A stretch of DNA of 64,000 nt from Prevotellaceae bacterium UBA2448 (GTDB taxonomy: Bacteria; Bacteroidota; Bacteroidia; Bacteroidales; Bacteroidaceae), in the NCBI GenBank assembly GCA_002342585.1, contig DDQG01000007.1:14519-78518 (forward strand). The letters are read 5' to 3'. Position 1 is the first letter of the stretch; each line of letters starts with the position of its first letter. Under the pieces are notes generated by a model. That model ran no database searches. It had not been told where the DNA came from and worked only from the letters and a program-made list of their open reading frames with translations. A program made the translations under genes and the position numbers. Shown in pieces: positions 34,035 through 42,464 of this stretch.

Positions 34035-36593
34035 ATGAACTACAAGAAGATTTTGCCAGATGTGCTTTGCATAGTACTGTTCGCAGTAATTTCATTTGCC
34101 TACTTCTACCCTGCTGTAACAGAGGGAAGACGCATAGAGCAGCACGATAGCAACGCCAATGACGGCATAAACGTGGTCATAAACCAATACAGAGCAACTC
34201 ACAACGGGGAAACTCCACGATGGAACAATTCCCTGTTTGGTGGTATGCCTACATATCAGATTGCCCCGTCATATGACTCAATGGAGTCTATGTCGTTTAT
34301 AGAGAAAGCCTACCACCTATGGCTTCCCGACTACGTTTGGTATATCTTCGCATCTATGCTCGGATTCTATATCCTGCTCCGTGCATTCGACTTCAAACAA
34401 TGGATGGCGGCATTGGGCGCTATCATCTGGGCATTCTCTTCATATTTCTTTATCATCATTGCTGCAGGACACATATGGAAGGTGATGACTCTGGCATACA
34501 TTCCTCCTACAATTGCAGGAATGGTTCTCTGCTACAGAAAGAAATATATCTGGGGATGTGTGCTCACCACCCTATTTGCCGCACTTCAGGTAAAGTCCAA
34601 CCACGTACAGATGACTTATTATTTCCTCTTGCCGGAAATAATGATTGTACTCGCCTTTCTCATTGATGCTGTACTGAAAAAAGAGATCGCAGCCTTTCTC
34701 AAGGCATCAGCAGCAGTTCTGATTGCAGCAGTTCTGGCTATCGGAATGAATGTGTCGAACCTTTACCACACATATGAATATCAGAAGGAAACTATGCGCG
34801 GAAAGTCGGAACTGGTAAAAGCCACAAAGACAGAAGACCAAACTGATACAGGACTGGAGCGCTCTTACATAACTGCATGGAGTTACGGAATAGACGAGAC
34901 TATGACTTTCATTATTCCTAACTACAGAGGTGGAGCAAGCATGCCACTTTCGATGAACCAGACAGCTATGAAAAAAGCCGACCTGAGACTGGCAAATGCA
35001 GGCATCTACGGAGCATTCAGTCAGTACTGGGGTGAACAGCCTGGCACAAGCGGACCTGTCTATCTTGGTGCTATTGTCTGCATGCTTTTCATACTGAGCC
35101 TCATCGTTATTCCAAATAAAAATCCGATGAAATGGGCTCTTCTCATAGCTACAGCCATCACTCTGATGCTGAGTTGGGGACACAATTTCATGTCTTTCAC
35201 CGACTTCTTCATCGATAATGTTCCGATGTATGCTAAGTTCCGAACTGTCGCAAGCATTCTGGTTGTAGTAGAATTCACCGTTCCGCTGATGGCTATGTGG
35301 GGACTGAAACTCTGGATGGAAAAGCCGAACAGACTTCAATTACTCATTGCCACAGGCATAACGGTTTTAGTAGTACTCCTGCTTATGTTTACAGCAGACG
35401 AGTGCCTAAGTACAAACGATGTAATGTCTATAAAGAGCTATGTGGCACAGGAATATTTCGATGCCAATACAGGTCAGCAAATACTTGATAGCATTAGCAC
35501 TATGCGTAAAGCCATGCTGATGTCTGACGGCTGGCGCTCTATGATATTCATTCTGATAGCAGCCGTAGCTTTGTTCTACTATGCTTCAAATAAGAAAGAT
35601 GAAAACAATATAAAACTGACAAACGGAATCGTAATTGTTCTCATGATACTGTGTCTTGTAGATATGTGGCAAGTAAACAAACGTTATCTGAACGACGGAT
35701 TCTTCGTTAAACCACAGGGATTGGCTCGTATTCAGAAGACAGAAGCCGATGATTACATCCTGACAAAGAGTGGAACAGGCAGAGACTACAGAGTGCTAAA
35801 CCTTACCGTATCTACTTTCAACGACAACACCACAAGTGCCTTCTATAGTTCAGTTGGCGGATATCATGCAGCAAAACTGAGAAGATACCAGGAACTCATA
35901 GAGACTCATATTGCACAAGAGATAAACAATATCTATGTAGCACTAAGGAATGCACCTATGGATACTGTCAGGATGGCTGAAGAACAGTCACCATACCCGA
36001 TATACGACCTGTCGACTCAAAACACAGATTCACTCTACCCAGTCATAAACATGCTCAATACCCGCTGGTTCATACTGGCCGCAGGCGAAGGTGGCAAGAT
36101 AAAACTCCCCGTTGAAAACACAGGAGCTGACGGCAATGCATGGTTCGTAAAGGATGCAGTTTATGCACACAACGCCAACGAAGAACTCGACCTTGTGGGT
36201 AAGGTAAATCCTAAACATACAGCTGTGGTGGCTCAAAAAGACTTTGGTTTCTTGCAAGCCGGAGGCAAGGGAGAAGTTCGTATGACAGACTATTCAACCA
36301 CAGAAGCTACATACGAAACAGAATCAGCTGAGGGCGGATTGGTAGTATTCTCAGAAGTTTATTACCCTGGATGGAATGCAACCATAGACGGCAAACCCAC
36401 AGAAATAGGTCGGGCAGACTATGTACTCAGAGCTATGAATGTGCCAGCAGGAAAGCACGTGATAAAATTCTCGTACGACCCACAATCGGTTCACACAACC
36501 GAAGCTATAGCCTACTCCGCATTAGCTATATTCCTGTTCATGGTGGCACTTTCGATAGCGATGACATACAGAAAGAGAAAGCAGAAGAACTGA
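34035..36593 (+). CDS. YfhO-like polytopic membrane protein
   Basis: 852 residues with about 13 hydrophobic segments: one at 9-27, a dense set from about 95 to 470, and single spans near 505-525, 540-560 and the very C-terminus (YSALAIFLFMVALSIAMTY). A large extracytoplasmic domain (about 565-820) contains VVFSEVYYPGWNATIDGK, the motif typical of YfhO-family proteins. The early YFYPAVTEGRRIEQHDSNA resembles the first loop of GT-C-type glycosyltransferases. A role in transferring sugars to cell-envelope glycans or lipids is likely by family, with substrate unknown. Its start lies within 2 nt of the preceding repeat array. Confidence 0.8.
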   Translation: MNYKKILPDVLCIVLFAVISFAYFYPAVTEGRRIEQHDSNANDGINVVINQYRATHNGETPRWNNSLFGGMPTYQIAPSYDSMESMSFIEKAYHLWLPDYVWYIFASMLGFYILLRAFDFKQWMAALGAIIWAFSSYFFIIIAAGHIWKVMTLAYIPPTIAGMVLCYRKKYIWGCVLTTLFAALQVKSNHVQMTYYFLLPEIMIVLAFLIDAVLKKEIAAFLKASAAVLIAAVLAIGMNVSNLYHTYEYQKETMRGKSELVKATKTEDQTDTGLERSYITAWSYGIDETMTFIIPNYRGGASMPLSMNQTAMKKADLRLANAGIYGAFSQYWGEQPGTSGPVYLGAIVCMLFILSLIVIPNKNPMKWALLIATAITLMLSWGHNFMSFTDFFIDNVPMYAKFRTVASILVVVEFTVPLMAMWGLKLWMEKPNRLQLLIATGITVLVVLLLMFTADECLSTNDVMSIKSYVAQEYFDANTGQQILDSISTMRKAMLMSDGWRSMIFILIAAVALFYYASNKKDENNIKLTNGIVIVLMILCLVDMWQVNKRYLNDGFFVKPQGLARIQKTEADDYILTKSGTGRDYRVLNLTVSTFNDNTTSAFYSSVGGYHAAKLRRYQELIETHIAQEINNIYVALRNAPMDTVRMAEEQSPYPIYDLSTQNTDSLYPVINMLNTRWFILAAGEGGKIKLPVENTGADGNAWFVKDAVYAHNANEELDLVGKVNPKHTAVVAQKDFGFLQAGGKGEVRMTDYSTTEATYETESAEGGLVVFSEVYYPGWNATIDGKPTEIGRADYVLRAMNVPAGKHVIKFSYDPQSVHTTEAIAYSALAIFLFMVALSIAMTYRKRKQKN

Positions 36594-36633
36594 TTTTTGC
36601 ATATTCCTTTTTCACAATTCACTTTATTATTCG

Positions 36634-36641
36634 TACCTTTG
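36634..36641 (+). promoter_or_regulatory. -7 box (TACCTTTG) of the DUF1599-folE gene block
   Basis: An exact match to the consensus, 21 nt before the DUF1599 ATG. It probably drives the following closely spaced genes. Confidence 0.75.
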
Positions 36642-36662
36642 CAACGTTTTTGACAAACAACT

Positions 36663-37208
36663 ATGACAACAGAAGAACAATTCAAATTGGCTATGGCAGG
36701 ATGTCGCGAAGTATTCTTCAAGAAACTTCACGACTATGGAGCAGCATGGAGAATAATGCGACCAGCCAGTGTGACTGATCAGATATTCATCAAAGCCAAT
36801 AGGATAAGAAGCCTTGAAGTAAAAGGCGAATCGTGGGTTGGCGAAGGCATCTATCCTGAATTTCAAGCCATAGTAAACTACGGTATTGTAGGACTAATCC
36901 AGTTGGAACTGGGATACGCAGAGACAGAGGACATAAACGTGGAAAAAGCTATGAAACTGTACGACAAGTATGCTGACTCTGCACTAAAACTGATGATAAA
37001 GAAGAATCACGATTACGACGAGGCTTGGCGTTCAATGCGCATCAGTTCCTACACAGATCTGATTCTGATGAAGTTGAACCGCACAAAACAAATCGAAGGA
37101 AATGACGGCAAGACTCTCATCTCGGAGGGTATCGATGCCAATTACCTCGATATGATAAACTATTCCGTGTTCGGACTGATTAAGTTGGACGAAGCAGGGG
37201 ATAAATAA
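36663..37208 (+). CDS. DUF1599 protein (duplicated nucleotide-modification-associated domain)
   Basis: 181 residues made of two similar halves: KLHDYGAAWRIMRPASVTDQ with IFIKANRIRSLE, and KNHDYDEAWRSMRISSYTDL with ILMKLNRTKQIE. Each half ends with a GxxY/NYxxxGLI(Q/K)L segment. This internal duplication is the hallmark of DUF1599. The biochemical role is unknown; the related fold occurs in nucleotide-modification contexts. The stop overlaps the next start by one base (TAATG), so the two genes are translationally coupled. Confidence 0.9.
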   Translation: MTTEEQFKLAMAGCREVFFKKLHDYGAAWRIMRPASVTDQIFIKANRIRSLEVKGESWVGEGIYPEFQAIVNYGIVGLIQLELGYAETEDINVEKAMKLYDKYADSALKLMIKKNHDYDEAWRSMRISSYTDLILMKLNRTKQIEGNDGKTLISEGIDANYLDMINYSVFGLIKLDEAGDK

Positions 37209-38404
37209 TGAACGAACAGAAAAAGATAACAATAGAAAAGGTTCTGACGAATATCAGCCGATTTCTGCTGGCAGGAGTGTTTATATTCTCAGGATTCATC
37301 AAAGCGAACGACCCATACGGCACTGTGTTCAAACTACACGAGTATGCCACGGCGTTCGGACTGGAAGGCATACCTTTTCTGACGCTAGTGATTATAGCGT
37401 TAATGCTGGCGATACTTGAATTCTCTGTTGGTGTACATATGCTCTTTGGCATGAGCCGCGTCATCATAGCAAAGCTCACCCTCTTATTTATGATGGTAAT
37501 GACTTTGCTGACAGCTTACATCTGGTGGGGCGACCCTGTTCCCGACTGCGGATGTTTTGGTGATGTGATAATCCTGAGCAATGGGATGACCTTCGTAAAA
37601 AACATAGTGCTACTGGCTGCGGCAATAATGAATTATAAATTCAGCCACCTGCACATAAAAATAGTAGGTCACAACACCCAATGGCTGATAACGCTCTTCT
37701 GCGTAATATACATATTTGTATATTCACTTATATGTTTCTACGCCTTACCTTGGATGGACACAAGTCCATATAAAATAGGTACAGACATGAGAAGTGCCGA
37801 GGGCAGGAAAGCCACAGCCGGTTTCTATGTAGTAGATTCCGAAAGTGGAGAAGAAGTAACCGACGAGATAATCGACAGAGATGGTTATACGTTCATACTT
37901 TCTATTGCCAATCTGCGCAGAGCCGACGAGGGATGCGTTGATTTGGTAAATGATATATATGAATACAGTCAGGCAAACGGATATAAGTTTTACTGTCTGA
38001 CATCATCAACCGACCAGGAGACGCAAGACTACTGGAGAGACCATACAGGTGCTGAATACCCATTCTACGAAAGCGACGAAACGGAACTTAAAATGGTTGT
38101 TCGCACATCGCCAGGACTACTCCTAATGAAGGACGGAGTTATCATCGGAAAATGGAGCAACTACATGATGCCAACAGAGGAACGATTAAACGGCAGACTG
38201 GAAGACCTTCCGATAGGACAGCTCCACGATGTAGAAGGCAGGAAACTACTTGACTGGCTACTCTACTTCCTCATGCCGCTGATACTGATAATCCTCATCG
38301 ACCGCATTGGTTCCGGATTCTCATGGTATCGACACTGGCGTCAAAAATCGCGTAAGTTGCAGTTGGAAAAATTACAAGAACAGATAAGTAATCAAATAAA
38401 ATAA
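37208..38404 (+). CDS. DoxX/MauE-type membrane protein with periplasmic thioredoxin-like region
   Basis: 398 residues. Four membrane segments (about 15-140) carry the MauE/DoxX-like features FSGFIKANDPYGTVFKL and PDCGCFGD, and one or two more follow at about 145-180. An extracytoplasmic region (about 195-350) has a thioredoxin-like order but a single cysteine (RRADEGCVDL) instead of CxxC. A terminal membrane segment (LLYFLMPLILIILIDRI) is followed by a basic tail. The family (BT_3928-like, from memory) is conserved beside tpiA in Bacteroidales. An envelope thiol-redox role is inferred. Confidence 0.8.
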   Translation: MNEQKKITIEKVLTNISRFLLAGVFIFSGFIKANDPYGTVFKLHEYATAFGLEGIPFLTLVIIALMLAILEFSVGVHMLFGMSRVIIAKLTLLFMMVMTLLTAYIWWGDPVPDCGCFGDVIILSNGMTFVKNIVLLAAAIMNYKFSHLHIKIVGHNTQWLITLFCVIYIFVYSLICFYALPWMDTSPYKIGTDMRSAEGRKATAGFYVVDSESGEEVTDEIIDRDGYTFILSIANLRRADEGCVDLVNDIYEYSQANGYKFYCLTSSTDQETQDYWRDHTGAEYPFYESDETELKMVVRTSPGLLLMKDGVIIGKWSNYMMPTEERLNGRLEDLPIGQLHDVEGRKLLDWLLYFLMPLILIILIDRIGSGFSWYRHWRQKSRKLQLEKLQEQISNQIK

Positions 38405-38461
38405 ATTATTAACAACGCCTTGTTCCTTAATGAGAGGATATAGGCACAAAACGAAATTATT

Positions 38462-39220
38462 ATGGCAAAGAAAATTGTTGCAGGCAACTGGAAGATGAAC
38501 AAGAATCTTCAGGAAGGTATTGAATTGGCACAGGGTCTTAAGGATGCTCTTGCTGCTGACAAACCAAATTGTGATGTAATCATTTGTACTCCTTTTATCC
38601 ACCTCGCTAAGGTTTCTGACCTTCTCGACCACAACACAATTAAGTTGGGCGCTGAGAACTGTGCAGACAAGGCTTCTGGTGCTTTCACAGGTGAAGTTTC
38701 AGCAGAAATGGTTAAGTCAACAGGTGCTGAATATGTAATTCTCGGTCACTCTGAGCGCCGCGAATACTACAACGAGACTCCAGCAATCTTGAAGGAGAAG
38801 GTTGACCTCGCTCTGGCAAACGGTCTGAAAGTTATCTTCTGTATCGGTGAATCTCTCCAGAAACGTGAAGCAAACAAACAGGAAGCTGTATGTAAGGCTG
38901 AACTCGAAGGTAGCGTATTCCACCTGACAGCAGAACAGTTTGCAAACGTAGTTATCGCATACGAGCCAATCTGGGCTATTGGTACTGGCAAGACAGCTAC
39001 AGCAGAGCAGGCTGAAGAAATCCACTCATACATCCGTTCTGTAATCGCAAAGAAGTATGGCGACAAGGTTGCAGCTGACACTTCAATCCTCTACGGAGGT
39101 TCTTGCAAAGCAAGCAATGCTCCTGAACTCTTCGCTAAGCCAGACATCGATGGCGGACTCATCGGCGGTGCTTCTCTGAAGGTAGCAGACTTCAAGGGCA
39201 TCATCGACGCTTGGAAATAA
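38462..39220 (+). CDS. tpiA: Triosephosphate isomerase
   Basis: 252 residues, full length. GNWKMNK at the N-terminus carries the catalytic Lys, GHSERR the catalytic His, YEPIWAIGTGKTAT the catalytic Glu with loop 6, and LYGGSCKASNA and GGLIGGASL bind phosphate. It interconverts DHAP and glyceraldehyde-3-phosphate in glycolysis. Codon use is strongly biased, as expected of a highly expressed gene. It lies in the conserved Bacteroidales block between the DoxX-like and SPOR genes. Confidence 0.98.
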   Translation: MAKKIVAGNWKMNKNLQEGIELAQGLKDALAADKPNCDVIICTPFIHLAKVSDLLDHNTIKLGAENCADKASGAFTGEVSAEMVKSTGAEYVILGHSERREYYNETPAILKEKVDLALANGLKVIFCIGESLQKREANKQEAVCKAELEGSVFHLTAEQFANVVIAYEPIWAIGTGKTATAEQAEEIHSYIRSVIAKKYGDKVAADTSILYGGSCKASNAPELFAKPDIDGGLIGGASLKVADFKGIIDAWK

Positions 39221-39245
39221 GAAAATAAACTAAGCACAGCAGAGT

Positions 39246-39776
39246 ATGAAAAGACTCGCACATATCTTCATTCTTCTTTTATTCACCTGTTTGGCAAGTG
39301 CACAGATTCGTTTTATGGACAATCTTACACGTGTAGTCGCGGGTCAAGGTAAGGTAACCGTCAGTCAAGACGAACGCCTCACTCAGATTATCAATGGCGA
39401 AAAGCCAAAAGAGGTCGACAACGACAAGGATAAAGACAAAGAGGTTGATAAGGAGAAGGAAGAAGAAAACATCGATAACCCAGCCTTGGTCACTCCCGTA
39501 GGGAAGAAGACCAAGGTAAGGGGCTATCGTGTTCAAATTTATTGGGGAGGAAGCACTCGCTCAGACCAGAGCAGGGCTCAGCAAGCAGCTAATCAGTCCA
39601 TGTCGCTCTTCCCTCAGTACAATGCCTACACATCGTTCGAATCACCTCACTGGAGATGTCGCGTGGGTGACTTCAAAGAAAGACATGAAGCCGTCGAAGC
39701 ACTCCGAGAGTTGAAGAAAGCCGGAATTGCCCGCGAAGCAATGATTGTGCGTTCCGAAATCTTCATCTACCAGTAG
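39246..39776 (+). CDS. SPOR-domain envelope protein
   Basis: 176 residues. A signal peptide (1-20, ending LASAQ) is followed by a highly charged Lys/Asp/Glu linker (about 55-80) and a C-terminal SPOR domain (about 97-172; GYRVQIYWGGSTRSDQSRAQ, WRCRVGDFKERHEAVEALRE). SPOR domains bind denuded glycan strands of septal peptidoglycan, so a role at the division site or cell wall is likely. It starts 26 nt after tpiA. Confidence 0.9.
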   Translation: MKRLAHIFILLLFTCLASAQIRFMDNLTRVVAGQGKVTVSQDERLTQIINGEKPKEVDNDKDKDKEVDKEKEEENIDNPALVTPVGKKTKVRGYRVQIYWGGSTRSDQSRAQQAANQSMSLFPQYNAYTSFESPHWRCRVGDFKERHEAVEALRELKKAGIAREAMIVRSEIFIYQ

Positions 39777-39834
39777 CAGGACGCAATTTAGGTAAAAGGG
39801 TTCTATCACCCCTTCAAAAAAAATAATCTATTTA

Positions 39835-40404
39835 ATGGAAGAAAAGAAACAAATCGAGGCTATCGAAGAGATAGTCCGCAGAAATCTTGAAGTCATAGGA
39901 GAGGACGCAAACCGTGAAGGTCTGTTGAAGACTCCCCACCGAGTAGCACGTTCAATGCTAGCACTCACCAGCGGATATAATCAGGATGCCGCCCAAGTGC
40001 TCAACTCAGCTAAGTTTGCTGAGACCAGCAACAAGATGATTATTGTAAAGGATATTGAATTCTACTCGCTTTGTGAGCACCATATCCTGCCGTTTTTTGG
40101 CAAAGCTCACATAGCATATATTCCAAACGGATACATTGTAGGACTGAGTAAATTACCACGCGTAGTGAATGTATTTTCACGACGTTTGCAAGTGCAGGAA
40201 CGCTTGACTCGTGAAATATGCCACTGCATTCAAGATACCCTCAACGCAAAAGGAGTAATGGTAGTACTCGAAGCACAACACCTCTGTATGCAGATGCGAG
40301 GTGTGGAAAAGCAGGGAGCTATCACTGTGACTCGTGAATACACAGGACAGTTTGCAGAAGACTCATCACTCCGACAAGAATTTCTCGACATGATCAGGCA
40401 ATAA
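39835..40404 (+). CDS. folE: GTP cyclohydrolase I
   Basis: 189 residues. The FolE signatures are present: EGLLKTPHRVARSML, the zinc-binding Cys and His in YSLCEHHILPFFGKAHIAY, IVGLSKLPRVVNVFSRRLQ, and the second zinc Cys in EAQHLCMQMRGV. It converts GTP to 7,8-dihydroneopterin triphosphate, the first step of folate synthesis. It ends 2 nt before the dnaG start codon. Confidence 0.97.
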   Translation: MEEKKQIEAIEEIVRRNLEVIGEDANREGLLKTPHRVARSMLALTSGYNQDAAQVLNSAKFAETSNKMIIVKDIEFYSLCEHHILPFFGKAHIAYIPNGYIVGLSKLPRVVNVFSRRLQVQERLTREICHCIQDTLNAKGVMVVLEAQHLCMQMRGVEKQGAITVTREYTGQFAEDSSLRQEFLDMIRQ

Positions 40405-40406
40405 TT

Positions 40407-42464
40407 TTGATAGATCAAATTACCATAGACCGAATAATTGATGCTGCAAATATAGTTGATGTAGTATCAGAATATGTTACCTTGCGCCGTGCAGGTGCAA
40501 ACTACAAAGGTCTGTGTCCATTTCACGACGATAAAACCCCATCGTTTCACGTATCTCCAGCCAAAGGTATCTGCAAGTGTTTTGCCTGTGGCGAAGGCGG
40601 TAATGCTGTTCACTTCATCATGAAGATAGAACAACTCAACTATTTCGATGCCTTGAAGTTCTTAGGAAAAAAATACGGCATTGAGGTAGAGGAGAAAGAC
40701 ATCACACCAGAACAGCGTATTCAGTTGAATGAACGCGAGGCTATGTTCAACACCAACGAGTGGGCAAGTCAGTATTACCATAAGATTCTGAAAGAAAATC
40801 CTGACGGCATCGCCATCGGTATGGCATACTTTCGTTCACGAGGTTTCCGTGATGACATCATCGAAAAGTTCCGTCTTGGTTTTTCGCTAGACCAGTACGA
40901 AGCACTCTCCAAAACAGCACAGGCAGAAGGATACAATACCGACTACCTTATCAAAACTGGACTTTGTTTTCGCAGAGATAACGGTCAGATTACAGACCGC
41001 TATCGTGGTCGAGTCATGTTCCCATGGTTCAACGTAAGTGGTAAGGTAGTAGCTTTTGGAGGACGCGTACTTGACTCACGCACTAAGGGAGTGAGTCAGA
41101 AATACATCAACTCTCCTGAATCAGATATCTACAACAAAGGACGTGAGCTCTACGGTATATATCAGGCAAAGAAACAGATTGCCAAGGACGACCGTGTATA
41201 TATGGTTGAAGGATATACCGATGTCATCTCCATGCACCAGTGTGGCATAGAGAATGTGGTAGCTAACTCCGGTACAGCACTTACAGAGGCTCAGATACGC
41301 CTACTCCACCGTTATACAAACAACATCACACTATTATACGACGGGGATGAGGCAGGCATCCATGCTGCTCTGCGTGGAACAGACATGTTGCTTGCAGAGG
41401 GTATGAACGTAAAAATACTCCTTCTGCCTGATGGAGATGATCCAGACAGTTTTGCACGAAAACACAATGCTACAGAATTCCGACAGTATGTAGAGCAACA
41501 CCAGACTGACTTTATCATCTTCAAGACGAACCTCCTGTTAAAAGACGCAGGTCGCGACCCACTCAAACGGGCACAGCTCACACAGAGCATCGTATATAGC
41601 ATTTCTGTGATTCCAGACGAAATTCTGCGAGCAGCCTATGTACATGAGTGTGCAGAATTGCTGCAGCAAAACGAAGCTCTTCTCTTACGCGAGATAGCCA
41701 AGAACAAACAGGCAGCACTCGAACAATTGAAGAAGCAGCAGATTATAGAATTGGATCGTCAGCGTCGCATTGAAGAAGGGAAAGTAGAGGGAGAAGAGAA
41801 AAACGAGGGGAATGAGGGGAATAATGAGAACGATAAGAATGATCGAAATGATACACGTTCTGATTCTGTCGAACCTACTGAACAGACCAATCAAGTAGAG
41901 ACATCTGCCCCTACGCAGTTGCAAACACAAGTGCCTAGTCGCTATCATGGGATAGAGCGTATGATTATGACTCTGATAGTGCGTTATGGAGAACAATCTA
42001 TTAACGTGGAGACTAACGATAATACCACGCAAAAAGAACCATTGGTGCAGTATGTCAGTACAGACTTAAAGAACGATGGCATTTCCTTGCGCACACCACT
42101 ATACGATAGAATGCTGAACGAAGTAGTACAACACATAAATGATGAAAAATTCGTTTGCAGTCGTTTCTTTTTGAACAATCCCGACATAGAAATAAGCCGT
42201 GAAGCAGCAAACCTGATGACAGAACGCTACCAACTGGCAAAAAACAACCAGATGACTGTAGATGAGAAGACAATGGTGCCGGAATACATCTCCCATCTGC
42301 TTCTCGACTATAAATTCATGGTTATCGACGACGAACTGAAAGAGTGCCAAAAGCGCATGAGCGATCCTCTACTCTGCACAGAAGCCATGAAACAATATAT
42401 GGAACTGAGTGAGATTCGCCGCGAATTGGCACGAAGACTTGGTGACCGCATATTCATACAGTGA
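40407..42464 (+). CDS. dnaG: DNA primase
   Basis: 685 residues from TTG 40407, the only start compatible with the conserved N-terminus MIDQITIDRIIDAANIVDVV. The CHC2 zinc finger (CPFHDDKTPSFHVSPAKGIC, then KCFACGEGG), the catalytic core and TOPRIM motifs (VYMVEGYTDVISM, NSGTALTEAQ, LLYDGDEAGIHAA) are intact. Residues about 450-515 are an unusual low-complexity linker rich in Asn, Glu, Asp and Gly, followed by the C-terminal helicase-binding domain. It synthesises primers for lagging-strand replication. The stop TGA overlaps the recG ATG by one base. Confidence 0.97.
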   Translation: MIDQITIDRIIDAANIVDVVSEYVTLRRAGANYKGLCPFHDDKTPSFHVSPAKGICKCFACGEGGNAVHFIMKIEQLNYFDALKFLGKKYGIEVEEKDITPEQRIQLNEREAMFNTNEWASQYYHKILKENPDGIAIGMAYFRSRGFRDDIIEKFRLGFSLDQYEALSKTAQAEGYNTDYLIKTGLCFRRDNGQITDRYRGRVMFPWFNVSGKVVAFGGRVLDSRTKGVSQKYINSPESDIYNKGRELYGIYQAKKQIAKDDRVYMVEGYTDVISMHQCGIENVVANSGTALTEAQIRLLHRYTNNITLLYDGDEAGIHAALRGTDMLLAEGMNVKILLLPDGDDPDSFARKHNATEFRQYVEQHQTDFIIFKTNLLLKDAGRDPLKRAQLTQSIVYSISVIPDEILRAAYVHECAELLQQNEALLLREIAKNKQAALEQLKKQQIIELDRQRRIEEGKVEGEEKNEGNEGNNENDKNDRNDTRSDSVEPTEQTNQVETSAPTQLQTQVPSRYHGIERMIMTLIVRYGEQSINVETNDNTTQKEPLVQYVSTDLKNDGISLRTPLYDRMLNEVVQHINDEKFVCSRFFLNNPDIEISREAANLMTERYQLAKNNQMTVDEKTMVPEYISHLLLDYKFMVIDDELKECQKRMSDPLLCTEAMKQYMELSEIRRELARRLGDRIFIQ

